A DNA stretch of 46,798 bases from Mesostigma viride (lineage: Eukaryota; Streptophyta; Mesostigmatophyceae; Mesostigmatales; Mesostigmataceae): NCBI GenBank assembly GCA_009746045.1, contig RPFO01001208.1, forward strand, positions 1 to 46,798. Reading direction: 5' to 3'. The translations under genes and the position numbers were made by a program. Positions 1 to 9,007 of this stretch are shown in pieces. Numbering within the stretch: position 1 is the stretch's first letter; each line of letters opens with the position of its first letter. The notes below the pieces were generated by a model. The model saw nothing but the letters and a program-made list of their open reading frames with translations, ran no database searches and was not told the origin of the DNA.

Positions 1-662
1 GGAAGAACCCCACCTCTTTCCTGGTCAACGACAGGAGATTCATCCGCGTGGAGAAGGCCTTTCTGGAGCTGAAGAGTGTCCTGGAGTGGATGTTTCCTTG
101 CGGCCCGGGCGCCAACGAGGTCGCATTCACCCTCTTTGGCTCCAAGGGGAGTACCCACACCCTCACCCTCCCCACGCAGCTGGGCTGCTCCCCCCCTCCC
201 CTCGCGTGCCAGGGCGCCAACCAGCTCGCCACCATTCTGAACGCGGGGTTTCGCGCCAACAGGCGTGTGATCGCCCCTGTGGGGTACGGCTGCGTGTACA
301 TGCCCGCTCGGCTGATGGAGGATGCGAGCTCGCATCTCGGCCCTCTGGTCATCTTGTTCTCTCTCGACAGCTTGGGAAACATGTGGGGGTTCAAGTACGA
401 CTTCAAGCGATGGCGGTACACCCAGACCATCCTGGTGGCGATGAAGGATGGCACGGTGTACAAAACGGCCGGGTGGACGTCGGGCATGGAGAAACAGATG
501 GAGCGCATGGCCGCCAACCCGCGCGAGTGCCTCCACAGCTGGATGAGGAGCAACTGCTGCGTGTTCTGCCTACGCACGTTGACGTACATCTACGACGTGT
601 TCCACGGGTTCGGCGGCAACTGCGGCAGGCGCTACGGGCTCGACGCGGTCATGGGCGAGTGA
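1..662 (+). CDS. Partial protein with C-terminal DUF6011-like Cys motif
   Basis: The frame is already open at the left edge (codons from base 3), so the 5' end lies outside the window; the first possible internal start is only a GTG at 48. The C-terminus carries a Cys pair (CVFC) followed about 20 residues later by GFGGNCGRRYG. This Cx2C...GxGxxCGxxxG layout resembles the small zinc-binding DUF6011 domain found at the ends of phage and viral proteins. The remainder is not recognised. It converges with the membrane-protein gene on the other strand and overlaps its 3' end by 14 bases. The motif is seen directly; zinc binding is inferred from the family resemblance, and no function can be given. 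Confidence 0.7.
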   Translation, partial: KNPTSFLVNDRRFIRVEKAFLELKSVLEWMFPCGPGANEVAFTLFGSKGSTHTLTLPTQLGCSPPPLACQGANQLATILNAGFRANRRVIAPVGYGCVYMPARLMEDASSHLGPLVILFSLDSLGNMWGFKYDFKRWRYTQTILVAMKDGTVYKTAGWTSGMEKQMERMAANPRECLHSWMRSNCCVFCLRTLTYIYDVFHGFGGNCGRRYGLDAVMGE

Positions 663-873
663 GGTATCGAGTGACGCGGGTGTCCACCTCCAGGAGCAGA
701 TGGAGCAGCTCCCCGACGAGGAGTAGCAGTAGGAACTTGACGGCCATGTCGCGCAGGTTCACGGCCCTTCGTTTGTAGGCGCTGTACCCCGCGGCCACCG
801 CTAGGGTGGCGAGGACGTCGAATAAGGCGATCCCAAACATACGTGCGGATCTCAACCAGGCGATTGTGTCCAT
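649..873 (-). CDS. Small two-helix membrane protein
   Basis: A 74-residue protein with two clear hydrophobic segments, about residues 13-32 (MFGIALFDVLATLAVAAGY) and 46-62 (KFLLLLLVGELLHLL), separated by a basic loop (KRRAVNLRD). It ends in a short tail, VDTRVTRYL. Small proteins of this architecture, with a DVLATL-like first helix and an ELLH-like second helix, recur in phycodnaviruses and mimiviruses, where they are annotated as conserved hypothetical membrane proteins. A role in the viral or host membrane is inferred only from topology. About 200 bases without a recognisable gene separate its start from the end of the next minus-strand gene at 1079. Confidence 0.75.
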   Translation of the reverse strand: MDTIAWLRSARMFGIALFDVLATLAVAAGYSAYKRRAVNLRDMAVKFLLLLLVGELLHLLLEVDTRVTRYLTRP

Positions 874-1078
874 GTCTGTTTGTCTTTAATGAGTGCATTT
901 ATTAATTTTGGAATGACAACTTGGTTTAATTCAAACACTTTGCACGAATCGGCAATCTCGTTTTCCCCTGTGTACCATCAACGCGATGTCTAGCGGACTC
1001 AGCGCATCGTTACGCGGAAGTACCCTCTTATCTCGCGAGACGCAGGCACCCATCTACCATATAGGAAAGCACGCAGAA

Positions 1079-2116
1079 TTATATATCGCTACGAATGTGC
1101 AGGCTGGGCTCGTTGAACAGGCGCACGATCCACTCGTGGTTGGCGTACGACACGCGGGCCAGGCAGGCTATATTGCTCCACTTCAGGGAGCAAAATGCCA
1201 GCTTGCCGGCGTTCTCGTTTTTCATCATCTGAAAAGCACGCTCCAGCCGCCTCTTGTAGATGTCTGCCAGGCAGCGGAAGTGTTCCACCCTCTCATCCAC
1301 CCAGGCGTCAATAGGACCCATCCCGGTCCTCCTGCACGAGTAGTCCCCCCTCGCGGCACGAGTGATCTGGGGGAATCGCAACCCGGTCGGCATCATGGCG
1401 GGCATGAGCTCGTGGTGGGATCCCCGTACGCGCGGGTTGATGTAGGTCGCGTTGGTCTCCGCAAACCAGAAGCGGATGGCGTCCCCCCTCCGGTCCGCGG
1501 CTCTCTTGTACAGATGCAGGAACAGGCGCAAGTTTTGCTTATCGTAAGCAAAGTCCCGGAAGAGGATCAACGTGAGGGTCAGGAATGTGACGGCGTTCTC
1601 AATCCCGAACGCGTTGCCGAAGAGCCAGTAGGCCCTCATCGTGGGGTGGTTCTTGCTGGCGGAGTCGCCATGGATGAGCATCAGCACCGCCCGCGTCAGG
1701 TGGTCGTACCACTCCCAGGACCTCGTGTCGAATTGAGCGATCGGGAAAAGCATTTCCACCGCGAGCGTGTGGTCCTTTGTCCACCCCTCGGGGGTTATGG
1801 CCGCGGGCTTCATGGCGTGCACGAAAGAGATGACCCTGTCCTCGTGCGCGCTCCCCCCGTACTCCATCACGACGTTTCTCATGGCCCTGAAGGCCTGTAT
1901 GAACCGGTTCGCGTCGTGCGATGAAGCGACGACCGAACTGTACAAGGGCGCCAGGCGGGCACGGAGACTCAGGCTCTTGGCATCCAAGTCGCCCTCCAGC
2001 CCCTTCAGTGCAGCACGGTAGTCCGCGTCCCCCTTCATGGCGAACCGCAGCCTCTCCAGGTCGCTCGCGTCCAGGTGGTCCGCGACCAGCGACCAGGGCA
2101 GCGGGTCGTCGGTCAT
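1079..2116 (-). CDS. Hypothetical protein with F-box-like N-terminus
   Basis: A 345-residue protein. The first 40 residues (LPWSLVADHLDASDLERLRF...) have the LP-x-x-L-x-x-x-L-x-x-x-DL-x-x-L spacing of an F-box, the motif by which proteins dock to SKP1 in SCF ubiquitin ligases; this is a weak resemblance. The rest is mixed helical with many aromatic residues and is not recognised. Its ATG overlaps the stop of the upstream RING/TRAF zinc-finger gene as ATGA, so the two are probably co-transcribed. A pairing of RING and F-box-like proteins would suit interference with host ubiquitination, but that is inference from context. Alternative: an unrelated helical protein. Confidence 0.75.
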   Translation of the reverse strand: MTDDPLPWSLVADHLDASDLERLRFAMKGDADYRAALKGLEGDLDAKSLSLRARLAPLYSSVVASSHDANRFIQAFRAMRNVVMEYGGSAHEDRVISFVHAMKPAAITPEGWTKDHTLAVEMLFPIAQFDTRSWEWYDHLTRAVLMLIHGDSASKNHPTMRAYWLFGNAFGIENAVTFLTLTLILFRDFAYDKQNLRLFLHLYKRAADRRGDAIRFWFAETNATYINPRVRGSHHELMPAMMPTGLRFPQITRAARGDYSCRRTGMGPIDAWVDERVEHFRCLADIYKRRLERAFQMMKNENAGKLAFCSLKWSNIACLARVSYANHEWIVRLFNEPSLHIRSDI

Positions 2117-2951
2117 GATTCGGCACTAGCGTCCTCGGCGGCCCCCCTGGCAAAACGGGGCGGGTTGGGTCCGAACCAGTCGTTGGAGGTGACTTCCTGG
2201 TCGTCGCGGCTCATATCCACGGGCGCAGTCTCCGTCGCCGTGTAGGTGACGGTTCGCGCGTCGTCGGCGTTACGGGAGTGACACGGACACGTCGCCTCGT
2301 CGTACGGCTCCCCGCGCCTGCACAAGTCCCATCGCAGCAGGTTGTTCTCGTTGCATGATCTCCAGGCTCCGTACCTCCTCCTGGCCTGCTGGATCACGGA
2401 CACGCAGGCTCGGAACTGTACTCGCACGTCCGCTCGTGCTCCTGGATCCACGCGAAGAGTCCCGTGTGGACGCAGCCGTCGCCGTTCAGCGAGAATTTGC
2501 AGGGGAAGAACTCGCAGTTCCTGCGGTGCTCGTCCAGGTTTCTGCGGAGGATCACCTTCTCGCAGCCGAACGAGCGGTTGGGGCACTCCACGCGGACGTA
2601 GGCGCACTCGCGGGCGTGGTTGCGGATCTCGGGATGCAGCCCCGTGAAGTCGCAGCCGTTCGCGGCGTTCGGACAGGTCCTGCGAAGGTTGGCGGTTATG
2701 TTGTGAAGGGTCACCATGGGCCTGGTCTGATACCTCTGCCACGGTTTGCGGCAGATGATGCACTTTCCAGAAACCGCCGACGCCACGCCCGGGCGGCTCC
2801 TCTGCTTCTCGATCAGCAGTTTCATGCAGGGCTCACGGCAAATCAGCGACTCGCATTTACGCCCCTCCACCCTCGTCTGGCACTCGATCACAACCGGGTC
2901 GTACACCGCGTTCATGCAGATGACACACGCCAGGTCCGCCACGTCCACCAC
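2113..2951 (-). CDS. RING / TRAF-type zinc finger protein, one frame break
   Basis: The N-terminal ~75 residues hold a RING-like finger (CVICMNAVYDPV...CESLICREPC...CIICRKPW), followed by TRAF-type zinc fingers (CPNAANGCDFTG, CPNRSFGCEKV, CKFSLNGDGC with spaced His and Cys). Known proteins of this layout are E3 ubiquitin ligases or signalling adaptors. The TRAF frame stops at 2394, but the frame one base away continues with credible sequence (VIQQARRRYGAWRSC...) to 2113, where its TGA overlaps the ATG of the next gene. One missing base near 2400-2440 would join them. There is no in-frame ATG at 2951 (GTG there); an ATG at 2989 lies in a neighbouring frame, so the 5' end may also be damaged. 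Function is by family. Confidence 0.75.
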
Positions 2952-2987
2952 ACGGTTCTTTCCACTGTGCCCGAGTCCATCGCGTCC

Positions 2988-3166
2988 ATGCCGGTTGCAC
3001 GGGGCGAGGGTGGAACACCGAGGCCTTCTGGCACCCCTTCCACAACGATATAGTCTCGCTGCCCTGGTCCGGCGAGTGGATCAACGCGTACGGAAGCTAC
3101 TTGGACATCCCCAGGGAGGCGAGCGGCATCGACTACTTCGTCAGAGACATGCGACGGGAGTGGTGA
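2988..3166 (+). CDS. Small hypothetical protein, one frame break
   Basis: A short plus-strand gene of about 59 codons that fits exactly between its neighbours: it begins at the start of the RING gene and its TGA at 3164-3166 lies five bases from the end of the convergent gene at 3171. From 3011 the frame reads a protein-like, aromatic-rich sequence (WNTEAFWHPFHND..., ending in RRDMRREW-like residues YFVRDMRREW). It has no ATG of its own; the ATG at 2988 is in the frame that would be continuous if one G were missing from the run at 3008-3010. No family is recognised. It could alternatively be the surviving 3' end of a longer gene. Confidence 0.4.
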
Positions 3167-3170
3167 GTGC

Positions 3171-3653
3171 TCAGTCCTCCCCCTCCTCTTCTTCCTCGCC
3201 GCCCTCGCCCTCCTCGTCCATGGCCGCCGCCTCTTCCTCCATCTCCTGCGCGTGCTGCTCCTTCTTGGATTTGCGGCTCTGCCTCTTCTTCACCCTACGG
3301 AGCACCACGTCCTCCAGGTAGACGGGCTCGAACAGCACCTTGAGACACCCCTGCACCTTGTCACGGTCCCCCTCGAAGAAGCGCAGGAGCCGGTCGTGGT
3401 AGTCCTCCACCTTGAGCGCCCTCTTCTTCTTGTGGTTCTTCACGACCAGTCGGTCGGCGGTGCCGGAGATGTTGCATGCGTCCACCCCCGCGCCCACCAT
3501 GCCCGTCAGTATGTCTTGCTGCAGGGCCTTCTTGCGCTTCCTCAGGGGCAGCATCTCCTTGGAGGCGGCCTTGATGGCGTTGTCGATCTCGATGTACTCG
3601 CTGGTCATGCTCCTCATGTCCGCCCTCCACTGTTCCGCGTCGTGGCCGTTCAT
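3171..3653 (-). CDS. DUF5760-like charged protein with acidic tail
   Basis: A 160-residue protein: an N-terminal helical part with LRKRKKALQQDI, a central part (HKKKRALKVEDYHDRLLRFFEGD), a basic segment (RRVKKRQSRKSKKEQ), then a tail made almost entirely of Glu, Asp and Gly. The pattern of paired Leu and Lys/Arg followed by a Gly-containing strand and a KK-x-ALK segment resembles DUF5760, a family of uncertain function widespread in giant viruses. This match is by eye only. The charged halves suggest nucleic-acid or nucleosome contact, which is inference. It is converged on by the small plus-strand gene and sits 57 bases downstream of the next minus-strand gene. Confidence 0.75.
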   Translation of the reverse strand: MNGHDAEQWRADMRSMTSEYIEIDNAIKAASKEMLPLRKRKKALQQDILTGMVGAGVDACNISGTADRLVVKNHKKKRALKVEDYHDRLLRFFEGDRDKVQGCLKVLFEPVYLEDVVLRRVKKRQSRKSKKEQHAQEMEEEAAAMDEEGEGGEEEEEGED

Positions 3654-3710
3654 TTGCAGGGGACCGTCGTTGCAATATGAGACACAAAATGTTCCTCCCG
3701 GGAACGCACT

Positions 3711-4358
3711 CTACAGCCCGCCCACGGACACGACACCGGGTGCGCCCCAGATGTTCTGCAACTGCGGGGCTGCCGACTCTCCCCACACGCCGAACGCCGC
3801 GGTGTCCGCCACCTCAGGGAAGCCGAAGATGCTGTTCCCGGTAGGCTCCGAGGACACCCAGTAGAATCGCGGGTCCAGCAGCGTGGTGTTGTTGGTGACG
3901 AGCTGGCCGAAGGCCCCCGTGGTGGCCACCCCGATGGAGCCCCAGTTGTCGGTGCTCACCGGCGCCGGGATGTATGGCCGCAGCGTCTGGATGTCCGATA
4001 CGGGGAAATCCTTGCTGTTGCTGGTGATGTAGCCCACGCCGACCTTGTAGTCGTCGAGGGTGGCGCCGACCACGTCCGCGGGGGCCGGCAGGCGCTCTGA
4101 GCCGAAGGCCAGCTGGTCCTCGAACGTGCTGCCGTGGTTGAGGAGGTACTCCCTCTGGCGGGTGTCCATGCCGAACTTGAGGTCGTACTGGCTTGCGGGG
4201 ATGATGCTGGAGGCCGTGCCCAGGTTGCCGTTCAGGGCCGACTGCAGGCTCTGGAAGGCCTCGTCGCCGCAAATGCCGTCGAACACCTCCGGGCGGGACA
4301 GGACGCCCACGTACTCCTCGCTGCTGTCCACGATGGCATTGCAGTATCCGGAAGACAT
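3711..4358 (-). CDS. Hypothetical protein, possibly virion-associated
   Basis: A 215-residue protein rich in Gly, Ser, Thr and Asn with few charges, the composition of many virion surface or structural proteins. No signal peptide or membrane helix is evident. Sections such as DTRQREYLLNHGSTFEDQL and a Gly-rich C-terminus (IWGAPGVVSVGGL) are not recognised. The ATG at 4358 is preceded within about 15 bases by AGTATATCATCG, one of the AT-rich boxes that recur upstream of genes in this window, consistent with its own promoter. Structural role is inference from composition alone. Confidence 0.75.
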   Translation of the reverse strand: MSSGYCNAIVDSSEEYVGVLSRPEVFDGICGDEAFQSLQSALNGNLGTASSIIPASQYDLKFGMDTRQREYLLNHGSTFEDQLAFGSERLPAPADVVGATLDDYKVGVGYITSNSKDFPVSDIQTLRPYIPAPVSTDNWGSIGVATTGAFGQLVTNNTTLLDPRFYWVSSEPTGNSIFGFPEVADTAAFGVWGESAAPQLQNIWGAPGVVSVGGL

Positions 4359-4387
4359 GGTCGATGATATACTAGATGCATCAGAGA

Positions 4388-4618
4388 TTATTTATGCGGG
4401 TCTGCGTCGATTTCCCGCTCCAACGCGTCCACCAGATGTAGCGTGCTGGCCCTGAGGGCATCCACGCCCTTCTCGCCCGCCAACCTCGCCGTGCTGTTCT
4501 GCACACTTCGAGGGGCGCGCGTGGGGTACTTGCCAGCCGGCCACCCCGCTATGATTTCTATGTCCTCGTCGTCTAACGACAAATCTATGGGATCGTTCAT
4601 CGTCCCCTTGTGCGCCAT
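4388..4618 (-). CDS. Small acidic protein with SUMO-interaction-like motif
   Basis: I start at the ATG at 4618 (MAHKGTMND); the frame also contains an earlier ATG at 4642, which lies in the AT-rich upstream region and is less likely. The protein is about 76 residues. Its most notable stretch is DPIDLSLDDEDIEII, hydrophobic residues flanked by acids as in SUMO-interacting motifs; this is a short motif and could be chance. The remainder (GEKGVDALRASTLHLVDALEREI) looks helical. No family recognised. It stands alone between two minus-strand genes with about 100 bases on its upstream side. Confidence 0.6.
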   Translation of the reverse strand: MAHKGTMNDPIDLSLDDEDIEIIAGWPAGKYPTRAPRSVQNSTARLAGEKGVDALRASTLHLVDALEREIDADPHK

Positions 4619-4735
4619 GGATGTGGTTCGATAATTAAACATTACGATTTAATTTGCGTTGGGTACTCATTGTAGGATTCGCAAATTAGAGTTTATTGAA
4701 TCGGTAAGAGGAATAGTTTACAGGTCAAAAGTCAC

Positions 4736-5446
4736 TCAGTTTGAGGGCTCCTCGTCGGAGTTGTTGGACATCTCCTCGTCACTGCCCTTCTCGATGAAGG
4801 AGTACCCTAGCGGCATCCTGTTGCTGGGGAAAAACTGCACCAGCTTCAAGACGGGCGTGCACCCGAACTTCTTGCCCATGAACCACAGGCGCGATATCTC
4901 CACGATGGTCTGCACCTCCATTCCCTTCTCCAGCTCGAACCCGGTGACGGGCTTCTTGTCCTCGTCGAAGAACTGGCAATCGAACTTGTTGTTGCGGAAG
5001 GGGACCGAGCACTTGAAGGTTGGCGGGTACTGCTCCTTCTTGGAGGGCTTGATGGCGGAGGTGTAGAGCTCGTCCACGAACTCGCGGCTCAGTTTCTTGC
5101 CAAACCAGGCGGTGCTCTTCTCGACGGACGTGTCCTTGTTCAGGTCGTCGAAGTCCACCCACTTCTTGTAAAAAATGCCCGTGTCGCTGGCGGGGTCGTA
5201 GTGCCCATCCATGCTCAGGTCCAGCGTGTACTTGGGCGGGGCGGTGGTGCCTGGTGTCTTGGCCTCGAAGTGGCTTATCCCGAACGGGGCGCGCATCCTC
5301 GGGGTCTGGATGCGGATGGGCACCTCCTTCCCATCCTTCATGTAGTTCACGTACACGGACAGCCCTCCCGAGGCCGTGCGCTTGGGGTCCCGGTATACGA
5401 TCTTGGAGGGGTCGAAATCCTCGAACAGGACGATGGTGGACGTCAT
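4736..5446 (-). CDS. DUF5871-family NCLDV core-like protein (ssDNA-binding-like)
   Basis: A 236-residue protein with the landmarks of the DUF5871 family conserved across phycodnaviruses and mimiviruses: an IRIQTPRMRAPFGIS segment near residues 43-58, a YTLDLSMDGH strand, FYKKWVDFDDL, WFGKKLSREFVDELY, YPPTFKCSVPF, and an acidic C-terminal tail (KGSDEEMSNNSDEE). Members have been compared with single-stranded DNA-binding proteins, and the acidic tail is typical of such proteins; the biochemical role is therefore an inference from family comparison. Start at the ATG 5446; length agrees with relatives. About 110 bases with no gene separate it from the HNH gene end at 5560. Confidence 0.85.
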   Translation of the reverse strand: MTSTIVLFEDFDPSKIVYRDPKRTASGGLSVYVNYMKDGKEVPIRIQTPRMRAPFGISHFEAKTPGTTAPPKYTLDLSMDGHYDPASDTGIFYKKWVDFDDLNKDTSVEKSTAWFGKKLSREFVDELYTSAIKPSKKEQYPPTFKCSVPFRNNKFDCQFFDEDKKPVTGFELEKGMEVQTIVEISRLWFMGKKFGCTPVLKLVQFFPSNRMPLGYSFIEKGSDEEMSNNSDEEPSN

Positions 5447-5559
5447 GACTGGAATTCGCTAGGGAGTGCGGACGCTGCGGACGTGTGGCGCTCAACAGAG
5501 GCGGCGCTGGTGATCAGCGGGGGTGGTGAGAACCTGCCCGAACCGGGGGGCTCGGGAAC

Positions 5560-6104
5560 TTATACCATGTCCGACCACCTCTCACGGAGCGGGGGGGACG
5601 CCGCGCTCGCCGTCGCTAACTGCCCGGCGGCGGTTGCGACACTCCTGCAGACGGTTACGAAATCGGAGAGCGGCAGCTCCCCCTTCATCCTGTGGACCTG
5701 GAAGCAGACCAGCCGTACGTTGTCCGCGCGGTAACTGTCGTTTGAGTCGATCAGATCCACCGTCGCCGAATCGGGGTACCTCCCCCCGTCGGGTTGTACT
5801 CGTGCGTCATGGGCCTCCCGGTCAGCGCGCACAGGCCCTTGTGATCTTCCCACATCTTCACAAGATCCTGGACGGTGAGCTGGACGGACGCGCCCTTCGG
5901 AGAATGGGCGAGCCTGTCCAGGTGGAAGCGGAAGTATCCCTCGACCGTGGACCGGTCTCTGACGCGGGCGGCACGGTGGCAGAGCTGGCAGGGGCCCAGG
6001 AGCCTCCAGTTGCGGCTGTTGTACCCCCCGCGAGGCTTCTCGATGTTGCATTCGGAGCACATGAGCGTGAGGGGGCGCGGGGAGGACTCCATCCACCTTT
6101 GCAC
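5560..6104 (-). CDS. HNH endonuclease, one frame break
   Basis: The N-terminal part has two Cys pairs (CSECNIEKPRGGYN and CQLCH), as in zinc-supported HNH proteins, and continues to CALTGRPM. The frame then stops at 5751, but the neighbouring frame supplies the rest of the domain: TVDLIDSNDSYRADNVRLVC followed by VHRMKG, matching the D-x-I-D-S...GY-x-x-N-V-x-L-V-C-x(3)-(N/H)-x-x-K core of HNH nucleases. The break is explained by one missing base in the C6 run at 5782-5787. Known enzymes of this type cut DNA and are often mobile homing endonucleases or packaging nucleases. No host gene interruption is seen nearby, so mobility is not supported. Total about 181 residues. Confidence 0.8.
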
Positions 6105-6131
6105 ATGGGCAGCGGAAATAAAGCGCGCGAT

Positions 6132-7949
6132 TTAACCACACAGCGTGTAGTAGTCCCCGTCGCCCGCCTCCAGGCGCACGGAGCACACGCCGCGCCGACA
6201 CACGGGCCTGGAGACGGAGAGCATATCCTGATGGAGGGCGTGGTCGCCGGAGGGGGCCTTGGAGGTGTACACCCGCGACCTGTTTTTCTTCAGGAAGGCC
6301 TCCAGCTTCTGCATCCGCGCGTTGTGGCAGGCGTCCATGGCGTCCACGCAGCACGAGTACGCCCGGTCGCACGCCGACGGCGCCTCTCCCGCCTTGAACT
6401 GCTTCCCCCGGTGCCACCAATTCGCCAGGCTTCCAAGGCCTTGTAGACCAGCCATGACGGTGGCAGGGACGCCGGCACCCGTTCCGAGGGCCACGATAGG
6501 GGCCGCGACCTGCGCAACGGCACCGGCAGCGTTTCCCACCGCGTTGGTGATCGTGCCTGCCGCCCTGCCCAGGAACGATTCCGAGCCCCTGTTCACGGCG
6601 TCGTTTGCCTGGATCTTCGTCCTGTCCCAAAGGCCCAACTCATTTCCTCCGACAGACGCGAATCGGCCCGCGTTTTCCTGGATGAACTTCATCCTGTCCT
6701 CCCCGTCCTTGTTCAAGACCCCCCCGGCAAGCGCCAACCCCTGTGCCCATTGAGGCAAGTGCTGCAGAGCCCCCACGGACCCCAGCCCCTCCCCCATGGC
6801 CCCCACCGCCCCGAAGATATTGGATGCCCAGTCCTTCCACGGGATGGAGGAGGGCGAGGCGCCCGCCTTCTCCATGACGGCCGCCCTCTGCTCCGGTTTG
6901 AGCATGTTCGATATCATGGTGCAGAGGGCCTCCTTGGGCATGGCCGCGAAGGCCTCGGGCGACTCCGCTCTGGTCATGAAGGCCGCGATGGACGCGAGAC
7001 GCGTCTTGGAGTCCACGCCGCCGTACATGGTCGAGGCGCACAAGGCCTTGGTGATGCTCTCTATGGCCTCGTCCGCGACCATGGCGCACAGGTCCGCCTT
7101 GGTGGCCGTCTCGATGGCCTGCGCCGGGATGTCGGGATACAGTCGTTTGGCGAGCGCCACCACGCGGTCCCGGGGCAGGCTCTTGGCCACCCCCGAGGCG
7201 CAGTCCACGCGCGCTTCGATCAGGGAGGGCGTGGCGACCTTCTCCCCCGCGTGCATGGATCGCAGGATTTCGCCGACGGGCGTCGTGGCGGGCTGGGCCG
7301 CCCGGGCGGCGGCGTCCACGTTGGTCCACTCGCGCATGTACACCTGCGGGGGGATGCCCGCGTCCGGCGAGGACTTGCTGGAGGCCGTGTACAAGGCCGG
7401 GGTGTTGAACAGCGCCTCGATCTGCCGCTGTTGTTGCTGGGCCAGCGATTGGGCGGTACTGGCGCGGACGGATCGGGCCACTGCGGCGGGGAGAAGGCCG
7501 AAGCGGGCCATTGTGGGAGAGGGGGCGGGGCCGCGGCGGGGGGGTCCAAAGAGGGGGGTAGGACGCGGTGGGAGGCAGCTGGGGGGGAGGAAGCTGGCGG
7601 TGGGCGGCGGCACCCAGCCCCAGTCGGGCGCCGCGGTTCGCGGCTTCTTCGGCTTTCTGGGCGCGGGCGACGTGGCGTACGGGCTCTGCGCCCACGTGGC
7701 GGGGGAGGGGGTCTCCCACAAGGGCACCTTGGGCTTGTTTTTGGCCCCGGGCGGGCGTCCGGGCCCTCGCTTTCGTGTGGGCGGGGTCACGTACGCCGCC
7801 TGAGCTAGCGGAGCGGCGGCGGGGGCGGGCTGCTGCAGACTCTTCAGCATCATGTCGATGGCCAGGGACTCTAGGTTCTGCTGGTTCATGTTTGGCGTGG
7901 CCCGCAGTAGGTAGTCCAGTTCGCTCTGGGGCACGTTTAACCCTGTCAT
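6132..7949 (-). CDS. Large protein with AT-hook and hydrophobic Gly/Ala region
   Basis: A 605-residue protein. Residues about 59-73 carry an AT-hook (RKRGPGRPPGAKNK), a minor-groove DNA-binding motif. It is followed by a long Pro-rich linker (to ~160), an alpha-helical Ala-rich middle, and a Gly/Ala/Val stretch near residues 475-515 (AAGTITNAVGNAAGAVAQVA...) that could insert in or cross a membrane. The Cys-containing C-terminus (CDRAYSCCVDAMDACHN, CRRGVC) is unusual. Architecture recalls other large Gly/Ala proteins in this window at 28206 and 37474. Upstream of the ATG is TGTATAATACCA, a strong AT-rich box. A DNA-contacting virion protein is a guess from composition. Confidence 0.8.
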   Translation of the reverse strand: MTGLNVPQSELDYLLRATPNMNQQNLESLAIDMMLKSLQQPAPAAAPLAQAAYVTPPTRKRGPGRPPGAKNKPKVPLWETPSPATWAQSPYATSPAPRKPKKPRTAAPDWGWVPPPTASFLPPSCLPPRPTPLFGPPRRGPAPSPTMARFGLLPAAVARSVRASTAQSLAQQQQRQIEALFNTPALYTASSKSSPDAGIPPQVYMREWTNVDAAARAAQPATTPVGEILRSMHAGEKVATPSLIEARVDCASGVAKSLPRDRVVALAKRLYPDIPAQAIETATKADLCAMVADEAIESITKALCASTMYGGVDSKTRLASIAAFMTRAESPEAFAAMPKEALCTMISNMLKPEQRAAVMEKAGASPSSIPWKDWASNIFGAVGAMGEGLGSVGALQHLPQWAQGLALAGGVLNKDGEDRMKFIQENAGRFASVGGNELGLWDRTKIQANDAVNRGSESFLGRAAGTITNAVGNAAGAVAQVAAPIVALGTGAGVPATVMAGLQGLGSLANWWHRGKQFKAGEAPSACDRAYSCCVDAMDACHNARMQKLEAFLKKNRSRVYTSKAPSGDHALHQDMLSVSRPVCRRGVCSVRLEAGDGDYYTLCG

Positions 7950-7986
7950 TGGTATTATACAGATACACAGTTTTTTTTACGAGATC

Positions 7987-8268
7987 ATGGACCTGCTCGT
8001 CATCCCGTGCGACGACCTAGATGTGACGCACGGGTCGTGCGACCCGTGCGCCGTGAGAACGGTGAAGCGAGCGCTGCTGAAAACCGAGCGCCCGGTCCAT
8101 CGACGTCACTGCGACTCGTGTGGCCTCACGGCGGAGTACAACGGCGAGGCGGAGATCACGGGATCGCCCATCAACGTGCTGGCCAGCTTCGCCTTCCAGA
8201 TACCCATCTACGGGGACGCGGTGGTGTCGCACGCTACGGACCGGCGTGGACGCACCACCTGTGCATCC
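7987..8268 (+). CDS. Putative zinc-motif protein, 3' end uncertain
   Basis: Starts at ATG 7987, divergent from the AT-hook gene, with a T-rich spacer between. The first ~90 residues look real: MDLLVIPCDDLDV, then Cx2C (CDPC) and, 24 residues on, a second Cx2C (CDSCG), a possible zinc-ribbon pair, then a hydrophobic strand (INVLASFAFQIPIYG). The frame stays open to 8748, but beyond about 8270 it is only the antisense image of the VLTF2-like gene, so I end it there. A missing base near 8240-8270 may hide the true stop. No family is recognised; transcription-related zinc ribbons are one possibility. Confidence 0.5.
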
Positions 8269-9004
8269 CTACGCCTTCTTCGGTTTCTTGGGGTTCTTCC
8301 CGTTCTCCGTGGTGACCACCTTGACGAACTTGTCCAGCGAGCACTTGGAGTCCACCATGGGTCGCGCCCTCTTCAACGCGAGCGTGCCGGCCGGCTGCTG
8401 CGCCTTCTTAACCGGCGCGGGGTTGTCCGGGTCCCGCCTGTAGGTCGCCACCGCGTCTGCCTTCATGGCCCGGGAGACGTCGTTGATCTTCTGCACAAAG
8501 TCCGCCTCGGGCAGGAAGTTCATGGCGAAGGGCGGCTCCTTCAGCATGTGCACCTCGCTGCGACTGCTGGCCCGGAACGCCTCGATGGTCATGGGGCCTC
8601 CGAACATCTCGAGGCAGGTCCTCGGGGGGCGGCCGGCACGCCGGGGAAGGGCCTGCCGTGCCTCCCCGCCCTCCACAGCCGCTGCGTCATGAGGAACAGG
8701 AGACTCCCGCGGACGCAGGAGGCCGAGCCGCTGTCCTTGAGGTTGTAGGCCTTGACGCAGCTGAACGAGCAGAAGCAGCCCTTGACGACAAACCCGCGAC
8801 CCTCCTTGTAGCGGATGGGCAGCGGACAGGGCACGGTGTCGAAGGGGTGGCAGCACCACCAGCAGCACAGGTCCGTCCTCTCAGGCCACACCTTCGCGTC
8901 CATCATGTCCAGCAGCGGGCGGACGTTGTATACGCGGTAGGGGGCGGCGGGCTCCATCTCGGGCCCACCCCCTCGAACGAGAAGTTGTCCGCGTCGTCCT
9001 CCAT
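8269..9004 (-). CDS. VLTF2 / A1L-type late transcription factor, two frame breaks
   Basis: The middle part has the MYM-like zinc motif of the poxvirus A1L/VLTF2 family: CCWWCCHPFDTVPCPLPIRY, then VVKGCFCSFSCVKAYNLKDSG. Downstream the conserved CLEMFGGPMTIEAFRA segment and a Lys-rich end (NPKKPKKA) appear in the next frame. Two single missing bases restore one frame: in the C5 run 8968-8972, just after the ATG at 9004 (MEDDADNFSFEG), and in the G6 run 8624-8629. Total about 245 residues. In poxviruses VLTF2 activates late genes with VLTF3, which is also present here (32287). The ATG lies four bases after the stop of the upstream gene, suggesting one transcript. Confidence 0.85.
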
Positions 9005-9007
9005 CGT

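Noticed and set aside
2395-2763. Upper part of the 216-codon frame ending at 2113
   Set aside because: Above ~2400 it is a shadow of the TRAF fingers; only the lower part has protein-like sequence and is joined to the RING gene.
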